Assembly (NCBI RefSeq): GCF_029774155.1
Contig: NZ_CP103833.1
Coordinates: 62,001 to 126,000 of the forward strand
Length of the DNA stretch: 64,000 bases
Source of the DNA: Actinobacillus arthritidis
Lineage (GTDB): Bacteria; Pseudomonadota; Gammaproteobacteria; Enterobacterales; Pasteurellaceae
Reading direction: 5' to 3'
A program made the translations under genes and the position numbers. Below are positions 1 through 11,222 of the stretch, piece by piece. The notes beneath the pieces are model-generated. The model searched no databases. It had not been told where the DNA came from and saw nothing but the letters and a program-made list of their open reading frames with translations. The first letter of the stretch is position 1, and the number at the start of each line of letters is the position of its first letter.

Positions 1-39
1 TGGGATGACCACCTTACATTTGGAGATTTTAAATGTTAA
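1..39 (+). CDS. 3' end of an upstream gene, possibly mlaD (partial)
   Basis: Frame 1 is open from the window edge to a TAA at 37-39 and would overlap the mlaC start by 7 bases, as is common in mla operons, where mlaD precedes mlaC. Only 12 codons are visible, too few to recognise the protein. Frame 2 is also open here, so the call rests on gene order alone. Confidence 0.3.
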   Translation, partial: WDDHLTFGDFKC

Positions 40-671
40 AAAATATCAAAAAAGCAATCGTAACTGGTTTTGTAGCATTAGCAACGTTATTTTCAGCACA
101 AGCATTTGCAGAAACTAGTCCTTATGCGTTAACTCAACAAGCGACAGATAAATTATTTGGTGATATTAAAGCGAATCAAGGTAAAATTAAGTCAAATCCA
201 GAATATTTACGTACTATCGTACGCAATGATTTAATGCCTCATGTACACGTAAAATATGCAGGTCAGTTAGTGTTAGGTAAAAACTTATCTTCGGCGACAG
301 ATGCTCAACGTGAAGCATTCTTTAACGCATTTGGTCAATTTGTTGAGCAATCATACGCACAAGTATTAACGCAATATACTGATCAACAAGTTCAAATTGA
401 AAATGAAAAACCGACTGATGGTAAAACAATCGTAAGCATTCGTGTGAATTTAATTCAATCAAATGGTGCTCAACCGGTTAAATTAGACTTCAAATGGCGT
501 AAAAACAGTAAGACCGGCGAATGGCAGGCTTACGATATGGCGACTGAAGGTGTAAGTATGGTAGCAACCAAACAAAACGAATGGAGTGGTGTATTACGTC
601 AAAAAGGTATTGACGCTCTAACTGCTCAAGTTGCACAATCAGCAAAACAACCGATTACATTAAGTAAATAA
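33..671 (+). CDS. mlaC: MlaC, periplasmic phospholipid-binding protein
   Basis: 212 residues. Periplasmic shuttle that carries phospholipids between the outer-membrane MlaA complex and the inner-membrane MlaFEDB transporter, helping keep the outer membrane asymmetric. A Sec signal peptide is visible: lysines at 3, 6 and 7, a hydrophobic core at about 9-20, and an SAQAFA cleavage motif ending at residue 26. The mature part matches the MlaC/Ttg2D family in length and motifs (for example VRNDLMPHVHVKYAGQLVLG). A GGAG ribosome-binding site lies just upstream. It is followed after 10 bases by mlaB and then ibaG, the usual mla gene order. Confidence 0.93.
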   Translation: MLKNIKKAIVTGFVALATLFSAQAFAETSPYALTQQATDKLFGDIKANQGKIKSNPEYLRTIVRNDLMPHVHVKYAGQLVLGKNLSSATDAQREAFFNAFGQFVEQSYAQVLTQYTDQQVQIENEKPTDGKTIVSIRVNLIQSNGAQPVKLDFKWRKNSKTGEWQAYDMATEGVSMVATKQNEWSGVLRQKGIDALTAQVAQSAKQPITLSK

Positions 672-681
672 TTATAGTTTT

Positions 682-1040
682 ATGAAGCCGCAAAAAACAT
701 TACAATGGGGCGTTCAGCAAAATAATGAAAGCTTATTTGTAAAATTATCCGGTGAATTAACTCGAGACACGTTGCTTCCGCTTTGGAAGCGGCGTGCTTC
801 TTTTTATCGCCGAAAGGTAATCAACATATTTATTGGGATTTAAAAGAACTCGAACGTGTTGACTCAGCCGGATTTACATTACTTGCCGAATTACTCAATC
901 ATTATCAAAAACAAACGCCAAACTGTTTAATCAATGTGCCGGATGTTGTTAAAACGTTGGCAGAATTGTTTGATTTAACCTTATGGCTAAATACATTCTT
1001 AGTGTGTGAAAGTAAACACTGTGCTAAACCTCAAGGATAG
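682..1040 (+). CDS. mlaB: MlaB, STAS-domain subunit of the Mla transporter (frameshifted)
   Basis: Small cytoplasmic STAS-domain protein that stabilises the MlaFE ABC transporter. The ATG at 682 opens a frame reading MKPQKTLQWGVQQ and then GELTRDTLLPLWK, which runs into stop codons shortly after 801-805. STAS similarity continues in another frame (SPKGNQHIYWDLKELERVDS, ending at TAG 1040). The span is one base short of 120 codons. Restoring a T in the T run at 801-805 joins the halves as RASFLSPKG. The conserved STAS serine region (ERVDSAGF) is in the second part. It sits between mlaC and ibaG with 6 bases to the latter. The break is probably a homopolymer sequencing error. Confidence 0.85.
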
Positions 1041-1046
1041 GAATAG

Positions 1047-1307
1047 ATGGAACCAAAACAACTTGAAGAAATTTTAAAAAATGCATTATCTCATGCCAGC
1101 GAAATTCATGCTCAAGGTGAAAATTCACATTATGGCGTAATCGTCGTTAGTGATGAACTTGCACAATTATCAAAAGTAAAACAACAGCAAGCAGTATACG
1201 CACCTTTAGGCGAATATTTTGCCACTAATGCAATCCACGCCTTAACGATCAAAGTGTTTTCAACCGAACAGTGGAAAAAAGAGCGTTTACTTAATCTAGC
1301 AGGTTAA
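1047..1307 (+). CDS. ibaG: IbaG/YrbA, BolA-family protein
   Basis: 86 residues, the usual size for this BolA-like family. BolA proteins partner with monothiol glutaredoxins and take part in iron-sulfur cluster handling; IbaG is linked to acid stress. The helix-turn region and the segment HYGVIVVSDEL through YFATNAIHALTIKVFS fit the BolA fold and its conserved histidine. It follows mlaB by 6 bases and precedes murA, the order seen in E. coli and H. influenzae, so it is likely co-transcribed with the mla genes. Function in this organism is inferred from family and position. Confidence 0.88.
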   Translation: MEPKQLEEILKNALSHASEIHAQGENSHYGVIVVSDELAQLSKVKQQQAVYAPLGEYFATNAIHALTIKVFSTEQWKKERLLNLAG

Positions 1308-1320
1308 CTTTTTTACAATT

Positions 1321-1410
1321 AATGGATAATTGATAATGAATTAAAGCGGTTAAATTTTTTGTAAAATGCACCAAAAATCGCTTATCTTTCTTCATTATTG
1401 ATTGTCCATT
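1321..1410. repeat. Long inverted repeat between ibaG and murA
   Basis: The arms at 1321-1340 and 1391-1410 are complementary at 17 of 20 positions. The 50-base loop contains an uptake-signal-like AAAGCGGTTAAATTT. It could form a long hairpin, perhaps ending the mla transcript or acting as a dispersed repeat. The core AATGGACAAT also recurs in the hairpin after clpX at 8167-8195. Confidence 0.6.
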
Positions 1411-1439
1411 ACTTATTTCTAAATTTCTAAGGATTTATA

Positions 1440-2718
<1,279 letters not shown>

Positions 2719-2733
2719 TTTTTTATAAAATGG

Positions 2734-2760
2734 GAAAGGTCGCTTTATGCGACCTTTTTT
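2734..2760 (+). terminator. Rho-independent terminator after murA
   Basis: The stem AAAGGTCGC/GCGACCTTT with a TTTAT loop is followed by a T run, 15 bases after the murA stop. Confidence 0.88.
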
Positions 2761-2900
2761 ATATCAAGAGGCATATATCGGTTTAAATATCTTACAGTAA
2801 GCGGTTGAATTTTGTGGATTATTTACAAATATAGGAATCCCTATATTTCGCCCCTGTTTTCAAGTAAAATAGATAAGATTTTTTCTATGAGGAATACATA

Positions 2901-4571
2901 ATGTCAACTCAATTTGTTTATACGATGCATCGTGTCGGCAAAGTCGTGCCGCCGAAGCGTCATATTCTTAAGGATATTTCTTTAAGCTTTTTCCCGGGCG
3001 CAAAAATCGGGGTACTTGGTTTAAATGGTGCGGGTAAATCAACCTTATTACGTATCATGGCGGGCGTGGATAAAGAGTTTGAAGGTGAAGCTCGTCCACA
3101 ACCGGGTATTAAAATCGGTTATTTACCGCAAGAGCCAAAATTAGATCCGCAACAAACCGTGCGTGAAGCAATTGAAGAAGCGGTTTCGGAAGTAAAAAAT
3201 GCGTTAACGCGTTTAGATGAAGTTTATGCGTTATATGCGGATCCGGATGCAGATTTTGATAAGTTAGGCGCAGAGCAAGCTAACTTAGAAGCGATTATTC
3301 AAGCACATGACGGTCACAATCTTGATAACCAATTAGAGCGTGCGGCGGATGCGTTACGTTTACCGGAATGGGATGCGAAAATCGAACATTTATCGGGTGG
3401 TGAACGTCGTCGTGTGGCGCTTTGCCGTTTATTACTCGAAAAACCGGATATGTTATTGTTAGACGAACCGACTAACCACTTAGATGCGGAATCGGTAGCG
3501 TGGTTAGAACGCTTCTTACATGACTATGAAGGTACAGTCGTCGCAATTACCCACGACCGTTACTTCTTAGATAACGTAGCAGGCTGGATCTTAGAGCTTG
3601 ACCGTGGTGAAGGTATTCCTTGGGAAGGCAACTATTCTTCTTGGTTAGAGCAAAAAGAGAAACGTTTAGAACAAGAAGCCGCGACTGAATCTGCACGACA
3701 AAAATCGATTGCGAAAGAGTTGGAATGGGTACGTCAAAACCCGAAAGGTCGCCAAGCGAAAAGTAAAGCGCGTATGGCTCGTTTTGATGAGCTTAATTCG
3801 GGTGAATATCAAAAACGTAACGAAACCAACGAACTCTTTATTCCGCCTGGTCCACGTTTAGGTGATAAAGTTATTGAGGTAAGTAACTTAAGCAAATCTT
3901 ACGGCGACCGCACTTTAATTGATGATTTGTCATTCTCAATTCCAAAAGGTGCGATTGTAGGGATTATCGGTGCCAACGGTGCGGGTAAATCGACCTTATT
4001 CCGTATGCTTTCAGGTCAAGAACAGCCTGATTCAGGCTCAATCGTAATGGGTGAAACGGTAGTGTTAGCCTCTGTAGATCAGTTCCGTGATTCGATGGAC
4101 GATAAGAAAACCGTATGGGAAGAAGTGTCGAACGGTCAAGATATTTTGAATATTGGTAATTTTGAAATTCCAAGCCGTGCTTACGTTGGTCGTTTCAACT
4201 TTAAAGGTGTGGATCAGCAAAAACGTGTCGGTGAGTTATCCGGTGGTGAACGTGGTCGTTTACACTTGGCGAAACTTCTACAACGTGGCGGTAACGTATT
4301 ATTATTAGACGAACCAACCAATGATTTGGACGTTGAAACTTTACGTGCGTTAGAAAATGCGATCTTAGAATTCCCAGGCTGTGCAATGGTTATCTCGCAC
4401 GACCGTTGGTTCTTAGACCGTATCGCAACTCACATCTTGGATTACGGTGATGAAGGTAAAGTGACCTTCTACGAAGGTAACTTCTCTGATTACGAAGAGT
4501 GGAAGAAGAAAACTTTAGGTGATGCGGCAACGCAACCTCACCGTATCAAATATAAACGTATTGCGAAGTAA
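2901..4571 (+). CDS. ettA: EttA, energy-dependent translational throttle ABC-F ATPase
   Basis: 556 residues, the EttA length. ABC-F protein without membrane segments that binds the ribosomal E site and gates the first elongation steps according to ATP/ADP. There are two ATPase cassettes: Walker A at about 40-48 (GLNGAGKST) and about 355 (GANGAGKST), with signatures LSGGERRRVALCR and LSGGERGRLHLAK. Both Walker B segments read LLLDEPTN. The inter-domain linker is rich in charged residues (KEKRLEQEAATESARQKS), as in the P-site tRNA interaction motif. The start MSTQFVYTMHRVGK matches the family, with a GAGG-like site upstream. It stands alone between two hairpins. Confidence 0.95.
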   Translation: MSTQFVYTMHRVGKVVPPKRHILKDISLSFFPGAKIGVLGLNGAGKSTLLRIMAGVDKEFEGEARPQPGIKIGYLPQEPKLDPQQTVREAIEEAVSEVKNALTRLDEVYALYADPDADFDKLGAEQANLEAIIQAHDGHNLDNQLERAADALRLPEWDAKIEHLSGGERRRVALCRLLLEKPDMLLLDEPTNHLDAESVAWLERFLHDYEGTVVAITHDRYFLDNVAGWILELDRGEGIPWEGNYSSWLEQKEKRLEQEAATESARQKSIAKELEWVRQNPKGRQAKSKARMARFDELNSGEYQKRNETNELFIPPGPRLGDKVIEVSNLSKSYGDRTLIDDLSFSIPKGAIVGIIGANGAGKSTLFRMLSGQEQPDSGSIVMGETVVLASVDQFRDSMDDKKTVWEEVSNGQDILNIGNFEIPSRAYVGRFNFKGVDQQKRVGELSGGERGRLHLAKLLQRGGNVLLLDEPTNDLDVETLRALENAILEFPGCAMVISHDRWFLDRIATHILDYGDEGKVTFYEGNFSDYEEWKKKTLGDAATQPHRIKYKRIAK

Positions 4572-4580
4572 TACTTGAAT

Positions 4581-4635
4581 AAGCGGTCGGATTTTGTTGG
4601 GAATTTGCAAATTTCCCTTGAAATTCGACCGCTTG
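4581..4635. terminator. Inverted uptake-signal pair (likely terminator) after ettA
   Basis: AAGCGGTCGGATTTT and its near-complement AAATTCGACCGCTTG face each other 10 bases after the ettA stop and can form a stem. Paired DNA uptake sequences commonly double as terminators in Pasteurellaceae. Confidence 0.75.
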
Positions 4636-4657
4636 CATCTTTTGATTAGGCAATAAA

Positions 4658-5431
4658 ATGAGTGAACAACCGATAGTAAGACAGGTGGTGCTGGATACCG
4701 AAACAACCGGTATGAGTTTTAGTGGACCACCACAAATTGGGCATAATATTATTGAAATCGGTGCGGTCGAAGTGATTAACCGTCGCTTAACCGAACGTAC
4801 TTTTCACGTCTATGTTAAACCGCCGCGAGAAGTGGAAGAAGAAGCGATTAAAGTTCACGGCATTACCAATGAGTTTTTGCAAGATAAGCCTGTGTTTGCC
4901 GAAGTTGCGGACGAATTTATTGAATTTATTAAAGGTGCAGAGCTAATCATTCATAATGCCCCCTTCGATGTGGCGTTTATGGATCAAGAGTTTTCTTATT
5001 TAGAAAACCCTCCGCCAAAGACGGCTGAAATGTGCAGTGTGACCGATAGTCTTGCGGTTGCTCGAAAAATGTATCCGGGCAAGCGTAATAACTTAGATGC
5101 ATTATGCGATCGTTTAGGCATTGATAACAGTAAACGTGTGCTTCACGGGGCGTTACTGGATGCGGAGATTCTGGCGGATGTATTCCTGATGATGACCGGC
5201 GGACAGCTGGCGTTATTAGGTGAAGATGATGCGACCGTTAATCACGAAAGTGTTGCGGATCTTGGTTTAGGTACGATAACGAAGTTTGAAACAAGCGGTT
5301 TAGTTGTGTTGCAATTGACTGAAGAAGAACAGAGCGCACACGAAGAATATCTCAAACTGATTGATAAGAAATCCAAAGGGAATTGTATTTGGACACGTCC
5401 GAATGAATCAGAATCGGAGCAAATTCACTAA
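4658..5431 (+). CDS. dnaQ: DnaQ, DNA polymerase III epsilon subunit (3'-5' exonuclease)
   Basis: 257 residues. Proofreading exonuclease of the replicative polymerase. The DEDDh-type exonuclease motifs are complete: Exo I DTETTG (D13, E15), Exo II HNAPFDVAF (D104), Exo III with H163 and D168 (LHGALLDAE). The C-terminal tail, which tethers epsilon to the alpha subunit, is present. In many relatives dnaQ is next to rnhA; here the downstream neighbours are tRNA-Asp genes. No anomaly seen. Confidence 0.95.
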   Translation: MSEQPIVRQVVLDTETTGMSFSGPPQIGHNIIEIGAVEVINRRLTERTFHVYVKPPREVEEEAIKVHGITNEFLQDKPVFAEVADEFIEFIKGAELIIHNAPFDVAFMDQEFSYLENPPPKTAEMCSVTDSLAVARKMYPGKRNNLDALCDRLGIDNSKRVLHGALLDAEILADVFLMMTGGQLALLGEDDATVNHESVADLGLGTITKFETSGLVVLQLTEEEQSAHEEYLKLIDKKSKGNCIWTRPNESESEQIH

Positions 5432-5488
5432 TTACTTGATTTATTTGATTTTAAAATAAGCAAATAAATGTGTTTTGTGAAAAATAAT

Positions 5489-5517
5489 TTGACGCTCGCA
5501 GTATAAATCCGTATTAT
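5489..5517 (+). promoter_or_regulatory. Promoter of the tRNA-Asp pair
   Basis: TTGACG at 5489-5494 and TATTAT at 5512-5517 are separated by 17 bases, 16 bases before the first tRNA. There is no other gene between dnaQ and the tRNAs. Confidence 0.7.
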
Positions 5518-5533
5518 GCGTTTCACCAGTTGC

Positions 5534-5610
5534 GGAGTGGTAGTTCAGCTGGTTAGAATACCTGCCTGTCACGCAGGGGGTCGCGGGTTCGAGTCCCGTC
5601 CATTCCGCCA
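5534..5610 (+). tRNA. tRNA-Asp (GTC)
   Basis: 77 bases including an encoded CCA. The acceptor stem GGAGTGG/CCATTCC pairs with one G-T, the anticodon arm CCTGC-CTGTCAC-GCAGG gives GTC, and the T arm is CGGGTTCGAGTCCCG. It differs from the second copy only in the acceptor stem. Confidence 0.96.
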
Positions 5611-5651
5611 ATTAATTTTTAATTATTGAATTTAATTCGATAATACCGTGT

Positions 5652-5728
5652 GGAGCGGTAGTTCAGCTGGTTAGAATACCTGCCTGTCACGCAGGGGGTC
5701 GCGGGTTCGAGTCCCGTCCGTTCCGCCA
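5652..5728 (+). tRNA. tRNA-Asp (GTC), second copy
   Basis: 77 bases with encoded CCA. The acceptor stem is GGAGCGG/CCGTTCC and anticodon GTC. It lies 41 bases after the first copy and shares its promoter and terminator. Confidence 0.96.
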
Positions 5729-5738
5729 CTTTTTCAAG

Positions 5739-5770
5739 AAAAAAGCCTCTGAGAAATCAGAGGCTTTTTT
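5739..5770 (+). terminator. Terminator after the tRNA-Asp genes
   Basis: AAAAAAGCCTCTGA / TCAGAGGCTTTTTT forms a strong stem with flanking A and T runs, so it may also serve sufE on the other strand. Confidence 0.9.
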
Positions 5771-5791
5771 CATTCTGTTTAATTAAGCGTT

Positions 5792-6184
5792 TTATTCACT
5801 TTGGCATAAACGTAAAATTTCTGCCTGAATTTGTCGTAAGCCATTAAGGCGAGTGCTGGTCAAATTTTGAGAAATTTTTAATGTGTCAAAAAGTGCAGTA
5901 ATTGAGAAAGTTTGTAATTCATTGAGCGATTTCTCATTTAATGCAATCACAATAATCGCCAAAATTCCTTGCATTAAACGGGCATCACTATAAGCACGAA
6001 CTTTACGAGGTGTTATTTGAAATTCAAACCATAAGCGGCTTTCACAGCCGTGAATTTCAGGTAATTGTGCTAACTCTTCTGCGGTTGGTTTAGCTAACTG
6101 GCGGCTTAATTGAATTAGCAAGCGGTATCTTTCTTCCCAAGATTTACAAAACTCAAATTTTTGGTAAATATCTTCTAACGTCAT
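5792..6184 (-). CDS. sufE: SufE/CsdE family cysteine desulfuration protein
   Basis: 130 residues from the ATG at 6184 (MTLEDIYQKF); an in-frame TTG at 6214 is a less likely start. SufE-family proteins accept persulfide sulfur from a SufS/CsdA-type cysteine desulfurase for iron-sulfur cluster assembly. The active-site cysteine is in LPEIHGCESRLW (C47), equivalent to C51 of E. coli SufE, and the length fits. No suf genes are adjacent, so SufE and CsdE cannot be told apart from context. It converges with the tRNA-Asp terminator and is divergent from clpP. Confidence 0.85.
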   Translation of the reverse strand: MTLEDIYQKFEFCKSWEERYRLLIQLSRQLAKPTAEELAQLPEIHGCESRLWFEFQITPRKVRAYSDARLMQGILAIIVIALNEKSLNELQTFSITALFDTLKISQNLTSTRLNGLRQIQAEILRLCQSE

Positions 6185-6308
6185 ATTTTTCTTGATTAAA
6201 GCTAAATTTTGCAAAAGATTTTAACAATCTGACCGCTTATTGTTAATGATTTTCTTAAAATTTGATAGAATTATACGTATTTTTCAGATTTCGGATAAGG
6301 AACCCAAA

Positions 6309-6899
6309 ATGGCAGTAATCCCAATGGTGGTTGAACAAACCTCAAAAGGCGAAAGATCATACGATATTTATTCACGTTTACTTAAAGAACGTATTATTTT
6401 TTTAAACGGTGAAGTTGAAGACCATATGGCAAACTTGATCGTAGCACAGCTTCTTTTCTTAGAATCGGAAGATCCTGAAAAAGATATTTATTTATATATC
6501 AATTCACCAGGTGGTGTAGTAACGGCAGGTTTAGCAATTTACGACACAATGAACTTTATTAAACCGGATGTTGCAACACTTTGTACCGGACAGGCTTGTT
6601 CAATGGGGGCTTTCTTATTATCCGGTGGTGCAAAGGGTAAGCGTTTTGCTTTACCGCACGCACGAGTAATGATCCATCAACCGCTAGGTGGTTATCGCGG
6701 ACAGGCAACCGATATTCAAATTCATGCACAAGAAATTTTAAAATTAAAAGAAACTTTAACGCAACGTATGGCTGAACATAGCGGTCAGCCGTTTGAAAAA
6801 GTTGCGGCAGATACCGAACGTGATAATTTTATGTCAGCATTTGAAGCGGCTGAATACGGTTTAATTGATAAAGTTTTAACACACAGAGATACAAAATAA
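6309..6899 (+). CDS. clpP: ClpP, ATP-dependent Clp protease proteolytic subunit
   Basis: 196 residues from the ATG at 6309 ([10 protein letters not shown]), preceded by AAGGA about 9 bases upstream. A longer frame from 6240 lacks family support. Serine peptidase that forms the two-ring barrel degrading proteins fed by ClpX or ClpA. The catalytic triad is visible as S98 ([11 protein letters not shown]), H123 (MIHQPLGG) and D172 (TERDNFMS). Its TAA stop overlaps the ATG of clpX by one base, the usual clpPX operon. Confidence 0.96.
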   Translation: MAVIPMVVEQTSKGERSYDIYSRLLKERIIFLNGEVEDHMANLIVAQLLFLESEDPEKDIYLYINSPGGVVTAGLAIYDTMNFIKPDVATLCTGQACSMGAFLLSGGAKGKRFALPHARVMIHQPLGGYRGQATDIQIHAQEILKLKETLTQRMAEHSGQPFEKVAADTERDNFMSAFEAAEYGLIDKVLTHRDTK

Positions 6900-8158
6900 T
6901 GGCAAATTTTGAGAAAGAACCACATTGTAGTTTTTGTGGCAAAAGACGTACCGAAGTTGATCAGCTTGTTGAAGGTACGGAAGGTTATATCTGTAATCAC
7001 TGTATTGAAGAGTCTTACGCATTGTTAAACGGTGAGGAAGAACCGTTAATTGATGAAAAACAAGACGAAGAGAAATTCTTTGAAAATGTACCGACTCCAC
7101 ACGAAATTCATGCACATTTAGATGAGTATGTTATCGGTCAAGAACATGCGAAAAAAGTGTTGTCTGTAGCGGTTTATAACCACTATAAACGTTTACGCAA
7201 TGCACTTTCGGACCATAAAGAAACGAATGGCGTAGAGTTAGGTAAAAGTAATATTTTATTAATCGGTCCGACCGGTAGCGGTAAAACTTTATTGGCGGAA
7301 ACCTTAGCCCGCCGTCTAAATGTACCGTTTGCAGTCGCAGATGCGACTACGTTGACGCAAGCCGGTTATGTCGGTGAAGACGTAGAAAACGTAATTCAAA
7401 AATTATTGATGAAATGTGATTTTGATGCGGAACAAGCTGAGCGTGGTATCGTTTTTATTGATGAGATCGACAAAATTACGCGTAAATCGGAAAGCCCGTC
7501 AATTACTCGTGACGTATCCGGCGAAGGTGTACAACAGGCGTTATTAAAATTAATTGAAGGCACGGTGGCGAATATCAATCCGCAAGGTAGCCGTAAACAT
7601 CCGAAAGGTGAAACGATTCCGGTTGATACATCGAAAATCTTATTTATTTGCGGCGGTGCATTTGCCGGTTTAGACAAGATTGTGGAAGCTCGTACCAACA
7701 AACAAGGTGGCATCGGCTTTGGTGCAGAATTGAAAAAAGACAAGGATCGTGAGGATTTAACTGAATTATTTAAACAAGTTGAACCAGAAGATCTCGTTAA
7801 ATTCGGGTTAATTCCGGAGCTTATCGGTCGATTACCGGTTGTGACTCCGCTACAAGAGCTGGATGAAGAAGCGTTAATTCAAATTTTAACCGAACCGAAA
7901 AATGCGATTATCAAGCAATATCAAGCATTATTCCAAATGGAAGGCGTTGAGCTGAAATTTACCAAAGATGCGTTAATTGCGATTGCTCAGAAATCCATTG
8001 TACGTAAAACCGGTGCGCGTGGCTTGCGTTCGATTGTTGAGAATCTGCTATTGGATACAATGTATCATCTACCAACACTTAAAGCAGAGAAAAATGTGCA
8101 GAAAGTGACGGTTGGTAAAGGTTGTGTTGAAAACGGCGATAAGCCGAAAGTGGAGTAA
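6899..8158 (+). CDS. clpX: ClpX, ATP-dependent unfoldase subunit
   Basis: 419 residues. AAA+ unfoldase that recognises substrates such as ssrA-tagged proteins and threads them into ClpP. The N-terminal zinc-binding domain has CSFC (C10, C13) and CNHC about 20 residues on. Walker [12 protein letters not shown], Walker [10 protein letters not shown], the [19 protein letters not shown] region and the C-terminal sensor-2 motif TGARGLRS are all in place. It is translationally coupled to clpP (TAATG). Confidence 0.97.
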   Translation: MANFEKEPHCSFCGKRRTEVDQLVEGTEGYICNHCIEESYALLNGEEEPLIDEKQDEEKFFENVPTPHEIHAHLDEYVIGQEHAKKVLSVAVYNHYKRLRNALSDHKETNGVELGKSNILLIGPTGSGKTLLAETLARRLNVPFAVADATTLTQAGYVGEDVENVIQKLLMKCDFDAEQAERGIVFIDEIDKITRKSESPSITRDVSGEGVQQALLKLIEGTVANINPQGSRKHPKGETIPVDTSKILFICGGAFAGLDKIVEARTNKQGGIGFGAELKKDKDREDLTELFKQVEPEDLVKFGLIPELIGRLPVVTPLQELDEEALIQILTEPKNAIIKQYQALFQMEGVELKFTKDALIAIAQKSIVRKTGARGLRSIVENLLLDTMYHLPTLKAEKNVQKVTVGKGCVENGDKPKVE

Positions 8159-8166
8159 GCATAGCT

Positions 8167-8195
8167 AAAATGGACAATGTTTTTCATTGTCCATT
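8167..8195 (+). terminator. Terminator after clpX
   Basis: AAAATGGACAATG and CATTGTCCATTT pair perfectly around TTTTT, 8 bases after the clpX stop and followed by a T-rich run. Confidence 0.85.
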
Positions 8196-8251
8196 TGTTT
8201 TATCTGTAGGCATAGCCGTTACGCAAACGATAGTATCTTTAAAGAAATTAT

Positions 8252-9231
8252 ATGAATATTTGGCAATCTACATCAATTATTACTTGGTCGCTTGTGCCGT
8301 TTTCATTGCTATTTTGGCTGATTAGTCAAATCCGCTTGTTTTTGTTTCGCAAAAAAATCTTAAAATCTTACCGCTCTCCGGTACCGGTGTTAGTGGTCGG
8401 TAATATTTCGGTGGGGGGAACGGAAAAACGCCTGTGGTTGTTTGGTTAGTGGAACAGCTACAACAGCATGGCGTTAAAGTCGGTGTGATTTCTCGTGGAT
8501 ATGGCGGCAAAAGCAAAGACTTTCCTCAGCTAGTTACCAAACAGAGTTCAGCGGAGATGGTGGGTGATGAGCCGGTGTTGATTGTGCAACGAACTGGTGT
8601 GCCGTTGGCAATTTCGCCAAATCGTCAGCAAAGTATTGAATTATTACTGAGTCAATTTGAGCTGGATTTAATTGTTACCGATGACGGCTTGCAACATTAT
8701 GCCTTACAGCGAGATATCGAATGGGTTGTGGTTGATGGCGTGCGCCGTTTTGGTAACGGTTTTGTTTTGCCTGCCGGCGGCCTGCGTGAGTCGCCAAGCC
8801 GTTTGCAAACGGTACAGGCGATTATTTGTAATGGCGGAGTGGCTCTGCCGAATGAACATTTAATGACGCTCGAGCCTGAATTTGCCGTTAATCTAAGAAC
8901 GGGCGAGCAAAAGCCAATAACTGATTTTATCGGGCAAGAATGTGTGGCGATTGCCGGAATCGGGCATCCTCCCCGATTTTTTAATATGCTCGAAAATTTA
9001 GGTATTAAATTACTTAAAACACAAGGTTTTGCCGATCACCAAGCATTTGAAGCAAGTCAACTTAAAGCGCTTGCATCCGAACAAATTCCGTTACTGATGA
9101 CAGAAAAAGATGCGGTAAAATGCCGAACTTTTGCCCAGTCAAATTGGTGGTATATACCTGTTTCTGCAAAATTTTCGCTGGAATCGACCGCTTGTTTACT
9201 TGAACCGATTTTAAAACGATTAGGAAAATAA
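8252..9231 (+). CDS. lpxK: LpxK, tetraacyldisaccharide 4'-kinase (frameshifted)
   Basis: Inner-membrane kinase that phosphorylates the 4' position of the lipid A precursor. It starts [22 protein letters not shown], the N-terminal membrane anchor. The frame breaks in the P-loop at about 8419: the bases read as [11 protein letters not shown] and stop, whereas restoring one A (GGGGGGAAACGG) gives [19 protein letters not shown] and an open frame to TAA 9231. The corrected product is about 326 residues, normal length, with downstream motifs ISRGYGGK and VTDDGLQHY. The gene is essential for lipid A in most Gram-negative bacteria, so an error is likely. It is followed by a ycaR-type gene. Confidence 0.9.
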
Positions 9232-9232
9232 T

Positions 9233-9400
9233 ATGAACGAAAAACTTATCAATAATCTTGCTTGTCCGGTAACGAATACCAAACTGGAATGGGATAAAGA
9301 CAATAATCGCTTGATTAGCCGTGAAGCGAAATTAGTTTATCCAATTGAAAACGGTATTCCAGTTTTATTGCCAGAAGCGGGTAAAAAGCTTGAAGACTAA
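9233..9400 (+). CDS. ycaR: Trm112-like/UPF0434 small protein (YcaR family)
   Basis: 55 residues: MNEKLINNLACPVTNTKLEW through IENGIPVLLPEAG. The CPVT motif, YPIENGIPVLL ending and size match the UPF0434/Trm112-like family. The ATG is one base after the lpxK stop. In E. coli ycaR lies between lpxK and kdsB; here kdsB is missing and a hairpin and tRNA-Ala follow. Biochemical role unknown; Trm112 homologues are small zinc-ribbon partners of methyltransferases, but only one cysteine is present here. Confidence 0.85.
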   Translation: MNEKLINNLACPVTNTKLEWDKDNNRLISREAKLVYPIENGIPVLLPEAGKKLED

Positions 9401-9420
9401 ATGTTTGGAAAATTTATAGG

Positions 9421-9477
9421 ACAAGCGGTCAACTTTTACGGATTTTTTGCAAAAAATCGCTGAAATTTAACCGCTTA
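9421..9477. terminator. Inverted uptake-signal pair after ycaR
   Basis: ACAAGCGGTCAAC...TTTAACCGCTTA, with an internal TTTTTTGC/GCAAAAAA stem, begins 20 bases after the ycaR stop. Confidence 0.75.
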
Positions 9478-9493
9478 CTTTGAGAGCAGAAAA

Positions 9494-9528
9494 TAAAAAA
9501 CGCTAAGTCAAATGACTTAGCGTTTTTT
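9494..9528 (-). terminator. Terminator of the tRNA-Ala gene
   Basis: AAAAAACGCTAAGTCA / TGACTTAGCGTTTTTT is a near-perfect stem just beyond the 3' end of the minus-strand tRNA. Its symmetry would let it act in both directions. Confidence 0.85.
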
Positions 9529-9536
9529 GAATTTAG

Positions 9537-9613
<77 letters not shown>

Positions 9614-9661
9614 AAAAGTGGCAACATAATAAATGCCACCACTTTAGCTGTCAATAGGAAA

Positions 9662-11153
<1,492 letters not shown>

Positions 11154-11182
11154 CTACCTTTTTTATAGATCCGCGTAAATCC

Positions 11183-11211
11183 TTGAAAATACAGAGCTTA
11201 AAAGTTAGAAT
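11183..11211 (+). promoter_or_regulatory. Candidate promoter of the helicase gene
   Basis: TTGAAA at 11183-11188 and TAGAAT at 11206-11211 are 17 bases apart. The predicted transcript start near 11218 is only about 5 bases before the first ATG, so either the leader is very short, translation starts further in, or the promoter is elsewhere. Confidence 0.4.
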
Positions 11212-11222
11212 TCTGATAAGGA